This document shows positions 1-4,636 of a stretch of 6,160 nucleotides of DNA, piece by piece. Under the pieces are notes generated by a model that did not search any database, was not told the DNA's origin, and saw only the letters and a list, made by a program, of their open reading frames with translations. The translations under genes were made by a program, and so were the position numbers. Where the stretch lies: the NCBI GenBank assembly GCA_030612495.1, contig JAUWNT010000120.1, positions 1 through 6,160 on the forward strand, read 5' to 3'. The first letter of the stretch is position 1, and every line of letters starts with the position of its first letter. Source of the stretch: Candidatus Aminicenantota bacterium (GTDB lineage Bacteria > Acidobacteriota > Aminicenantia > UBA2199).

Positions 1-101
1 CGGTTAGCTAAGACCTCCATGAGACCTTGAATAATTTGCTCTATCTCTTTACGGGTGAACTTAGAGCAGATCCAGATAACAAAACGAGTAGTCTTTTTCA
101 C
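1..101 (-). CDS. N-terminal fragment of a probable transposase (cut by window edge)
   Basis: Reading the minus strand from position 101 gives a GTG start and 33 stop-free codons that run off the window. The peptide begins VKKTTRFVIWICSKFTRKE and continues EIEQIIQGLMEVLANR. The start is well supported: a GGAGG Shine-Dalgarno (complement of 110-114) lies 8 bases upstream of the GTG. A small basic N-terminus followed by an amphipathic helix, together with the inverted repeat immediately upstream, fits the start of an insertion-sequence transposase, and the peptide resembles such N-termini from memory. Only about 33 residues are visible, so the family cannot be assigned. It is divergently oriented to all other genes in the window. 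It could instead be a short hypothetical gene. The reading frame is more certain than the product. Confidence 0.5.
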   Translation of the reverse strand, partial: MKKTTRFVIWICSKFTRKEIEQIIQGLMEVLAN

Positions 102-170
102 TTGGCTTGCCTCCTTTTTTGGGGTAGTTCTCTTAAATCCTACTAAAAAAGTGGGGGGGAGGCAAGTCAA
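102..170. repeat. Large inverted repeat overlapping the minus-strand gene's ribosome binding site
   Basis: CTTGCCTCC at 106-114 is exactly complementary to GGAGGCAAG at 158-166. The outer bases 102-105 and 167-170 extend the stem to 13 pairs with one G-T wobble. Inside it, a T6 run (115-120) faces an A6 run (145-150). In a minus-strand transcript that starts upstream, the 158-166 arm would pair with and cover the GGAGG of the leftward gene. The repeat may be part of an insertion-sequence end or a translation-control hairpin; the pairing itself is seen directly, the role is inferred. Confidence 0.6.
142..170 (-). promoter_or_regulatory. Candidate promoter for the minus-strand gene
   Basis: On the minus strand TTGACT (170-165) is followed after 17 bases by TTTAGT (147-142), a 5/6 and 4/6 match to the sigma-A consensus. 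A start site near 135 would leave out the 5' arm of the inverted repeat, so this transcript would have a free Shine-Dalgarno. The -10 match is weak and A/T chance matches are common here. Confidence 0.35.
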
Positions 171-234
171 TTTCACTAAAACATTTGAAAATAAAGAGTT
201 TAAGAGAAAATTAGTAAATTATTTTTGACATTAC

Positions 235-246
235 TCCTATTTTCTA
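235..246 (+). repeat. Half-site of the gap hairpin upstream of the PIN gene
   Basis: TCCTATTTTCTA at 235-246 is identical to 1565-1576, where it forms the right arm of a perfect hairpin. Here the matching left arm is not recognisable (AAATTATTTTTGACATT precedes it), so this is at best a decayed copy. It ends 12 bases before the next start codon and runs straight into that gene's Shine-Dalgarno. Twelve bases of AT-rich sequence could match by chance; its position before a gene start, as in the other copies, is what argues for it. Confidence 0.4.
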
Positions 247-258
247 AAGGAGGGGAAT

Positions 259-1512
259 ATGAAAAAAATTTTTAAAGAATATCATCAATTTACTAAACAA
301 GAATTACAGCAATTATGGAAAGCTTGTTTGTTTGTGTTTGATTCAAACACTCTTTTGAATATGTATAGATATAGCAGAGAAACAGTTAAGACATATTTTG
401 ATGTTCTAAATGAATTAAAAAAGAAAAAACAGCTTTGGATTCCATATCAGGTTGGATATGAATTTTATGAAAACAGAATCAACGTTATTTCTGAATATGA
501 GAAATCATATGATGAAATTTTATCAATAATAAAAAAAGCAAAAAGTGACATTGAAGATAAATATAAAGACCATCCCTTTTTAGATTTGTGTAAAATTAGA
601 GAAATGATGAACAAGGGGCTATCTGGTGTAGTAAGAAGAATTAAGCGAGTAAAAAATGACCATCCTAAATGGCTAGAAAAAGATGAAGTATTAGAAAAAT
701 TAAATCAACTGTTCGAAGGAGATATAGGAAATAATTATGATGAAAAAAAGTTAAATGAGATAAAAAAAGAAGGTAAAGAGAGATACGAAAAGAAAATTCC
801 CCCTGGTTTTAAGGATGACAAAAAACCCGAAGATAAAAAATATGGAGACCTTATTTTATGGTATCAAATAATTGATAAAGCCAAGGAAAGTAAAAAACCA
901 ATAGTTTTGATTTCAGGTGATGTCAAAGAAGATTGGTGGCTAGAAAAAGACGGAAAAAGACTTATGCCATTACCACAATTAAAAAAGGAAATATCTGACA
1001 AGGCGGGGGTTGATTTTCATATTTATACAGCAGATAGATTTCTAGAATTCTATAAAACAGAAAAGAAAGAAATTGATAATAGAACGATTGAAGAAGTTAG
1101 GAAAATTAGAAAATTAGAAGAAAAAAGAATGATGATGAGAAGAATGGAAATGATAGAAAGAGGGAGAGAATTAGATCCTAGAATGCTTGAAAGATATTCA
1201 ATGGAGAACATAGACCTGTTTGAAATATTGGAAGATTTAATGATGAAAATAGATGAATCAGAAATTCATCCAAGACACAAAGAAGAGTTAGATCGTTTAT
1301 TTCGTAGAATAAGAGAATTAAGAAACAGAATTGTGCATGGAGAAATTGACAGAATGTCTTTTGATAAATTTTATAGGTATACAAAAGAAATATCATTTGT
1401 TCTTAATAAAATAATTCGTTCAGAGGAAATTCACTCTGAATTATCTAAGAGATTTAGAGAATATATTGATAGATTAGAACATTTGAATCAAAGATTTATA
1501 AGATATATGTAA
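259..1512 (+). CDS. PIN-like RNase domain fused to a C-terminal HEPN-like domain
   Basis: Predicted 417-residue cytoplasmic nuclease-like protein. The ATG at 259 has a strong AAAGGAGGGG site at 246-255. The N-terminal part matches the PIN-like (PIN_8/DUF4935) pattern: FDSNTLLNMY (D28), IPYQVGYEFYENR (E68), GDLILW (D197) and ISGDVKEDWW (D221, D225). These spaced acidic residues are the expected metal-binding set. A charged, Met/Arg/Glu-rich, probably coiled segment (about 267-315) links it to a helical C-terminal part containing ELRNRIVHGE, where R355 to H360 fits the HEPN RNase motif R-x4-H with the usual N after R. PIN and HEPN domains both occur widely in RNA-cutting toxins and antiviral proteins, so an RNA-directed defence or stress role is inferred. 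No antitoxin-like partner overlaps it; the next gene begins 108 bases downstream. Family assignment is by motif reading; the HEPN call is less certain than the PIN call. Confidence 0.8.
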   Translation: MKKIFKEYHQFTKQELQQLWKACLFVFDSNTLLNMYRYSRETVKTYFDVLNELKKKKQLWIPYQVGYEFYENRINVISEYEKSYDEILSIIKKAKSDIEDKYKDHPFLDLCKIREMMNKGLSGVVRRIKRVKNDHPKWLEKDEVLEKLNQLFEGDIGNNYDEKKLNEIKKEGKERYEKKIPPGFKDDKKPEDKKYGDLILWYQIIDKAKESKKPIVLISGDVKEDWWLEKDGKRLMPLPQLKKEISDKAGVDFHIYTADRFLEFYKTEKKEIDNRTIEEVRKIRKLEEKRMMMRRMEMIERGRELDPRMLERYSMENIDLFEILEDLMMKIDESEIHPRHKEELDRLFRRIRELRNRIVHGEIDRMSFDKFYRYTKEISFVLNKIIRSEEIHSELSKRFREYIDRLEHLNQRFIRYM

Positions 1513-1520
1513 TAATTGGC

Positions 1521-1551
1521 TTGCAAAATTCATACCTAGCATCTCTATAAT
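1521..1551 (+). promoter_or_regulatory. Candidate promoter for the AbiJ-like gene
   Basis: A perfect TATAAT (1546-1551) lies 19 bases after TTGCAA (1521-1526), a 4/6 match to the -35 consensus with a long spacer. The predicted start of transcription, near 1558, falls in the left arm of the adjacent hairpin at 1552-1572, leaving a leader of about 60 bases before the ATG at 1621. The -10 is convincing and the -35 is not. Confidence 0.4.
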
Positions 1552-1572
1552 AAATAGGATGTATTCCTATTT
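1552..1572 (+). repeat. Perfect 8-bp hairpin of the gap-repeat type
   Basis: AAATAGGA (1552-1559), loop TGTAT, TCCTATTT (1565-1572): eight perfect pairs with a five-base loop. Related hairpins occur at 2490-2510, 3471-3493 and 4571-4596; in the last two they directly follow a decayed transposase tail, so this copy is probably the terminal hairpin of the same element with the tail lost. It could weakly terminate transcription of the upstream gene, but the stem is AT-rich and the T run short. Confidence 0.65.
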
Positions 1573-1620
1573 TCTATTAAAATTATTCACAATAATTGCT
1601 TGTTCAAGTGGGGTGATAAA

Positions 1621-2466
1621 ATGAAGTTATTTTCTCAAAGAAAAGGAATTAAGCCAGTTAAAAGCGTTATCCAAATGAATTTTATGGATGATGATTTGCG
1701 CAATGATTTATGGAACGCCTTAACTGCTTCTTACTGGGATAATATAAGTAAATATTGGATTTCTTATTTCCCGGATATGGAAATTTTGATCAAAAAAATA
1801 TGGGTTGACCATTTTAAACAACCACTTGATACTTTGGAAAATGCTTGGAGCAAAACTTATAAAAAAATAAGAAAGATATTTTATAATTATGAATGGTACG
1901 AAGTTTATGATTTCATAGAATTTATTGTTTATAGCTATCCTTATAAAGATGATAATCAGGATTTTATGGATCTTTGTAATTCTTTTTTAGAACGTGAATT
2001 ATCCGCATATCGTTTCATTGGAGGTAAGATTACACAGATAACCTCGGAAGAGGAAATTTCGGAAATAGAGGAAGCTTTAGAAATTTCCAAGCCTTTAAAA
2101 GCGGTTAATACTCATTTGAAAACAGCTTTAGATTTATTAGCAGACAGAAAATCCCCTAATTACAGAAACTCGATTAAAGAATCTATAAGTGCGGTAGAGG
2201 CTATTTGTAACCTAATAACGAAAGAGAAAAATACAACATTAGGACAGGCATTGAAGAAAATAGAGGATAAGGTTAGTTTGCACTCTGCTCTGAAAAGTGC
2301 ATTCAGCAGTTTATATGGGTATACAAGTGATGCTGATGGTATACGTCATGCATTACTTGATGAGCCTAATCTTTATTTTGAAGATGCAAAATTTATGTTA
2401 GTTTCTTGCTCTACGTTTATTAATTATCTTATCATTAAAGCATCAAAGGCAGGAATCAAAATATAA
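1621..2466 (+). CDS. AbiJ-NTD4-type abortive-infection-like protein
   Basis: Predicted 281-residue soluble protein. The ATG at 1621 is preferred over an in-frame TTG at 1600 because GGGGTGAT (1610-1617) sits just before the ATG and nothing comparable precedes the TTG. The N-terminus (MKLFSQRKGIKPVK, then MDDDLRNDLWNAL at 22-34) is the signature of the AbiJ N-terminal domain 4 group. The C-terminal part is helical and carries YRNSIKESISAVEAI (181-195) and DGIRHALLDE (239-248), the conserved core of the same family; such tails are generally regarded as HEPN-like, here with an R-H dyad (R242, H243) rather than the standard R-x4-H. The family is named after lactococcal AbiJ, which blocks phage propagation, but the biochemical activity of this subgroup is not something the sequence reveals. 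It lies alone, with hairpins on both sides. Family call is confident; a phage-defence role is inferred. Confidence 0.82.
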   Translation: MKLFSQRKGIKPVKSVIQMNFMDDDLRNDLWNALTASYWDNISKYWISYFPDMEILIKKIWVDHFKQPLDTLENAWSKTYKKIRKIFYNYEWYEVYDFIEFIVYSYPYKDDNQDFMDLCNSFLERELSAYRFIGGKITQITSEEEISEIEEALEISKPLKAVNTHLKTALDLLADRKSPNYRNSIKESISAVEAICNLITKEKNTTLGQALKKIEDKVSLHSALKSAFSSLYGYTSDADGIRHALLDEPNLYFEDAKFMLVSCSTFINYLIIKASKAGIKI

Positions 2467-2489
2467 CTTGCATAATTAAATTGGGGAAT

Positions 2490-2510
2490 AAATGGGGACA
2501 CATCCCATTT
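2490..2510 (+). repeat. Hairpin downstream of the AbiJ-like gene
   Basis: AAATGGG (2490-2496) pairs with CCCATTT (2504-2510); an inner G-T pair leaves the loop ACACA. The form AAATGGGGACACATCCCATTTT is typical of the ends of REP-associated Y1 transposase elements in anaerobes (recalled, not searched). It starts 23 bases after the upstream stop codon and is followed by TTCTT, so it might also act as a weak terminator. Confidence 0.55.
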
Positions 2511-2522
2511 TCTTAAACAGGG

Positions 2523-2555
2523 AAGGCGTACCAAGTCAATAGTCGGGTAACTTTT
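2523..2555 (+). pseudogene. Short relic of the Y1-type transposase tail (copy 1)
   Basis: Reading from 2523 gives KAYQVNSRVTF, which lines up with KVCKVNNSVIF at 3322-3354 and, in its last part, with NSVTF at 4439-4453. At the DNA level 2523-2541 and 3322-3340 agree at about 16 of 19 positions. After VTF the similarity fades: the frame continues RLSWKKRGEK and stops near 2588, without the GKPIGSEEF core found in the other copies. It is the most degraded of three related relics in the gaps between genes. Confidence 0.45.
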
Positions 2556-2588
2556 AGGTTGTCCTGGAAGAAAAGAGGAGAGAAATAA

Positions 2589-2684
2589 TAAAAGAGTGGA
2601 TTGATTCTGGAAGGATTAAGGATGTAAATAGTAAGACGTAAAAAATATTGCCTACAATCCTTATTAGACATTGCAAAAAGTAAA
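2589..2684. other. Non-coding stretch without recognised features
   Basis: Between the relic and the promoter of the exported protein I see only AT-rich sequence. The one structure is AAGGATT (2611-2617) opposite AATCCTT (2656-2662), a 7-bp pair with a loop of nearly 40 bases, too loose to call. No ribosome binding site with a credible short reading frame was found. Confidence 0.4.
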
Positions 2685-2713
2685 TTGACCTGGATTTATA
2701 AAAACGCTATATT
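2685..2713 (+). promoter_or_regulatory. Strong sigma-A-type promoter of the exported-protein gene
   Basis: TTGACC (2685-2690), exactly 17 bases, then TATATT (2708-2713): both boxes match 5 of 6 consensus positions at the best spacing. Transcription would start near 2720 and give a leader of about 33 bases containing GAGAGGTGAT (2735-2744) before the ATG at 2753. This is the best promoter in the window and indicates that the small gene is expressed on its own. Confidence 0.7.
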
Positions 2714-2752
2714 TATCATAATTTTTAGCTATTTTGAGAGGTGATAATCCGT

Positions 2753-3217
2753 ATGAAGATGAGTAAGGCAATTTTTATAATACTAATTGTTTTTGTTTCA
2801 ATTTTTTCAATGGAGTTTTCTTATTCTACTAGTGATTCTACCAGTGAATCCTACAATTATGGTGAAAGCTGGGCTTCTTATTCTGATTATGAAAAGTGTA
2901 TTTATATAATGGCTTTAGAGGATGGGTCGACCGATGTTTATTTTAGAATTATAGAGTTGATGTGGAAAATTGAACCGTCAATCGCTCCCAGTGAATTTGG
3001 TAAAATAATGAGTAAACTTCTAAAATTTGGGGAGGATTTAGAACCACTAGTAGATACTAACTTCTATTTTACTATAAGTGTTATGACTGAATGGTATAAA
3101 GATCCGGCCAATGCTTATATTCCTCATGCAGAATTATTTCGTATTGCAAGGGAGAAACTTAGCGGAAAAGCGGTTGAAAAATTATTGGAAGAAAAAAGAA
3201 AAGAGTTTACGCCTTGA
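2753..3217 (+). CDS. Small exported or membrane-anchored hypothetical protein
   Basis: Predicted 154-residue protein. The ATG at 2753 is preferred over a GTG at 2741 because GAGAGGTGAT (2735-2744) overlaps the GTG and is well spaced for the ATG. Residues 1-5 are basic (MKMSK) and 6-19 are strongly hydrophobic (AIFIILIVFVSIFS), then comes a Ser/Thr-rich stretch (STSDSTSES): a Sec signal peptide or an uncleaved N-terminal anchor. There is no lipobox cysteine. The mature part is acidic and probably helical, with ESWASYSDYEKCIYIMALEDG (38-58) containing W40, a lone C49 and a YxxxxxxG-type helix pattern reminiscent of small periplasmic proteins that share a W..x..K..Y..G layout. I do not recognise the family. 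Its own promoter and its export set it apart from the intracellular neighbours; a cell-surface or immunity-like role would be speculation. Confidence 0.75.
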   Translation: MKMSKAIFIILIVFVSIFSMEFSYSTSDSTSESYNYGESWASYSDYEKCIYIMALEDGSTDVYFRIIELMWKIEPSIAPSEFGKIMSKLLKFGEDLEPLVDTNFYFTISVMTEWYKDPANAYIPHAELFRIAREKLSGKAVEKLLEEKRKEFTP

Positions 3218-3245
3218 AAATTTGGAATAAATAGGGAATAAAAAA

Positions 3246-3299
3246 GGAAAGGGGGTCAGTTCTTGCAATATTACAAAGTTAGTAAAGGTAACCCTTTCC
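3246..3299 (+). repeat. Inverted repeat, probable left end of a Y1-type element
   Basis: GGAAAGGG (3246-3253) and CCCTTTCC (3292-3299) are perfectly complementary across a 38-base loop containing GGTCAGTTCTTGCAATATT. The GGGGTCAG...CTTGCAAT string resembles the leading end of REP-associated Y1 transposase elements (from memory). Together with the transposase-tail relic and hairpin that follow, this would make 3246-3493 an internally deleted, MITE-like copy of about 250 bases. It occupies most of the 307-base gap between the exported protein and the AlbA_2 gene. Confidence 0.45.
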
Positions 3300-3321
3300 A
3301 ATAAAAATAGGAATAGGGGGC

Positions 3322-3455
3322 AAGGTGTGCAAAGTCAATAATTCGGTAATTTTTTACGGGAAACCTATGGGGTTTGAGAATTTCTTAACCGGATGATTGA
3401 AGCCTTAGGTATTACTGTAGATATACGTCCTAAAGGAAAACCTCGTAAAACGTAA
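3322..3455 (+). pseudogene. Decayed C-terminal tail of a REP-associated Y1 transposase (copy 2)
   Basis: Reading from 3322: KVCKVNNSVIFYGKPMGFE, then a single missing base at about 3379-3380, then FLNRMIEALGITVDIRP followed by KGKPRKT and TAA at 3453-3455. The GKPxGxEEF...LG...RPKGRPRK pattern is the usual end of REP-associated Y1 (IS200-like) transposases, whose catalytic HUH and Tyr part is absent here. The segment 3381-3477 matches 4481-4577 with about 12 differences in 97 positions; several are third-base changes, which suggests it descends from real coding sequence. No start codon or complete gene is attached, so it is a relic. It ends about 70 bases before the next gene. Confidence 0.65.
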
Positions 3456-3470
3456 AACTAAATCATAGAA

Positions 3471-3493
3471 AAAATAGTACGTACCTCTATTTT
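3471..3493 (+). repeat. Hairpin after transposase-tail copy 2
   Basis: AAAATAG (3471-3477) pairs with CTATTTT (3487-3493) around the loop TACGTACCT. It follows the relic's stop codon by 15 bases, just as the hairpin at 4571 follows the other relic, and ends 31 bases before the TTG start at 3525. Probably the right-end hairpin of the element. Confidence 0.55.
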
Positions 3494-3524
3494 AATAATT
3501 TTAATAAAGGAAGGTGAATTTACC

Positions 3525-4406
3525 TTGAAATTGTCAGATTTATTAATTGAAGATGAATGTGAGTGGCTAGATTTTAAGCAGAGTTTCCATGAAAACAATC
3601 TTAAATTACTTCATGATATTATTTGTTTAGTAAATGCCAAAACTGATGGAGATCGATATTTAGTCTTCGGGGTAGCGGATGACAAAAAAATTATAGGCAT
3701 TGAAAATGATGAAAACAAGAAAAAATCTGCTGATATACAAGATTTGTTAAAACAGTCTAACTTTAATAAAATTCCAGAAGTTAGGCTTAAACACGAAAAA
3801 AGCGGAAATAACCATGAGATAGCAATATTAAGGATACTCAACAGACCTGATAAGCCATTTTTCCTAACCAAAGATAAACGAAATGGAAGTAATATCATAC
3901 GAGCGGGTGTAGTCTATACGAGGATAGGCGATACAAATATTTCTCTTAATAATAGTGTTCCAGAAGATCATATAGAACTTATGTGGAGAGAAAGGTTTGG
4001 CATAGGGCTTCCTCCTCTTCGTAGAATGTTAATGCTACTAGATTATCCAGATGCATGGGAAAAAATGGATGGTGATAGCTATTTGTATCATCGTGATTTT
4101 CCGGAATATAAAATTATCGAGGGTAAGGAGCTTAGCTCAAATTTCGTGGAAGAATGGTCTGAAAAATTTCCTGATCCCCACGCTTCAAATCTTTATGTAG
4201 AACTTTGGTATAACAGCACTATTTTGAAAAGAAGCATTTTCGTATTAGTAGATGGTGCAAGATATATGGTTCCATTACCAAAATATATAAGTAAAGGAAA
4301 GTGGAAAATCAACAAGAATAGTATTGAGTACAAGATTGCCCGTATTTATGATCAATACTATCCGTTAGAAAAAATATTACCGACTAAGGGCGTGGAAATC
4401 GAGTAA
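3525..4406 (+). CDS. Schlafen/AlbA_2-type nucleic-acid-binding domain protein
   Basis: Predicted 293-residue cytoplasmic protein. The start is TTG at 3525: AAAGGAAGGTGA (3506-3517) is placed 7 bases before it, and no in-frame ATG occurs until well inside the domain. Residues about 5-145 fit the AlbA_2 (Schlafen-type) fold: ECEWLDFKQSF (11-21, with the E..x.DFK core), HDIICLVNAKTDGDRYLVFGV (30-50), KKIIGIE (54-60) and RAGVVYTRIGDTN (126-138). In this superfamily the domain binds nucleic acid, and some Schlafens cut tRNA; the acidic residues E13 and D16 with K18 are in place, but activity cannot be read from them. Residues 150-293 are not recognised: a W/Y-rich, probably mixed alpha/beta region with EEWSEKFPDP and YVELWYN. 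No ATPase or helicase domain and no winged-helix tail follows, unlike the larger regulators that share AlbA_2. A defence role is suggested by the neighbours only. Confidence 0.8.
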   Translation: MKLSDLLIEDECEWLDFKQSFHENNLKLLHDIICLVNAKTDGDRYLVFGVADDKKIIGIENDENKKKSADIQDLLKQSNFNKIPEVRLKHEKSGNNHEIAILRILNRPDKPFFLTKDKRNGSNIIRAGVVYTRIGDTNISLNNSVPEDHIELMWRERFGIGLPPLRRMLMLLDYPDAWEKMDGDSYLYHRDFPEYKIIEGKELSSNFVEEWSEKFPDPHASNLYVELWYNSTILKRSIFVLVDGARYMVPLPKYISKGKWKINKNSIEYKIARIYDQYYPLEKILPTKGVEIE

Positions 4407-4432
4407 AAAATGACAAAAGGTCATATTAATAA

Positions 4433-4561
4433 CTCAGTAATTCGGTAACATTTAGCGGAAAACCTATAGGATCTGAGGAGTTTCTTAACCGGATGGTTGA
4501 GGCTTTAGGTATTACTATAGATAGATGTCCTAAAGGAAGACCTCGCAAAATGGAAAGCTAA
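4433..4561 (+). pseudogene. C-terminal tail of a REP-associated Y1 transposase, frame intact (copy 3)
   Basis: An open stretch of 42 codons with no start, ending in TAA at 4559-4561. It reads LSNSVTFSGKPIGSEEF, then LNRMVEALGITIDRC and PKGRPRKMES. GKPIGSEEF plus a final KGRPRK is characteristic of the tail of REP-associated Y1 transposases; the catalytic part is missing. It is the best preserved of the three relics and is free of the frameshift seen in the copy at 3322-3455. It begins 26 bases after the stop of the AlbA_2 gene and carries its own hairpin downstream. It is not expected to be translated into a working protein. Confidence 0.7.
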
Positions 4562-4570
4562 ACCATAGAA

Positions 4571-4596
4571 AAAATAGGATGTGTTGTTCTTATTTT
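4571..4596 (+). repeat. Hairpin after transposase-tail copy 3
   Basis: AAAATAGGA (4571-4579) pairs with TTCTTATTTT (4588-4596 used) with one G-T wobble, loop TGTGTTGT. It follows the relic's TAA by 9 bases and ends 40 bases before the ATG at 4637, matching the arrangement at 3471-3493. Confidence 0.55.
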
Positions 4597-4636
4597 CCCA
4601 ATATGTTAAAAGGCTTAAAATTTGGAAGAAAAAAAT

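Noticed and set aside
225..244. TTGACA at 225-230 as the -35 box of the PIN-HEPN gene
   Set aside because: A box 17 bases on would be the Shine-Dalgarno itself; the only TA-rich hexamer (TATTTT, 239-244) is 8 bases away. No credible promoter for this gene was found in 171-258.
1178..1396. 72-codon open frame on the minus strand
   Set aside because: It lies wholly inside the PIN-HEPN gene, has no credible ribosome binding site, and its hydrophobic composition is what antisense reading of an Arg/Glu/Lys-rich gene gives.
1600..1620. Upstream TTG start for the AbiJ-like gene
   Set aside because: No Shine-Dalgarno precedes it, while GGGGTGAT falls inside this stretch and serves the ATG at 1621; family members also begin near MKLFSQRKG.
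3397..3425. TTGAAG and GATATA as a promoter for the AlbA_2 gene
   Set aside because: Both boxes are weak and lie inside the transposase-tail relic, where the sequence is explained by coding ancestry.
3611..3898. 95-codon open frame on the minus strand
   Set aside because: Antisense to the AlbA_2 domain, whose conserved motifs prove the plus-strand frame.
4410..4424. ATGAC-AAAAG-GTCAT hairpin as terminator after the AlbA_2 gene
   Set aside because: Only five pairs, not GC-rich, and no T run follows; easily a chance match in AT-rich DNA.
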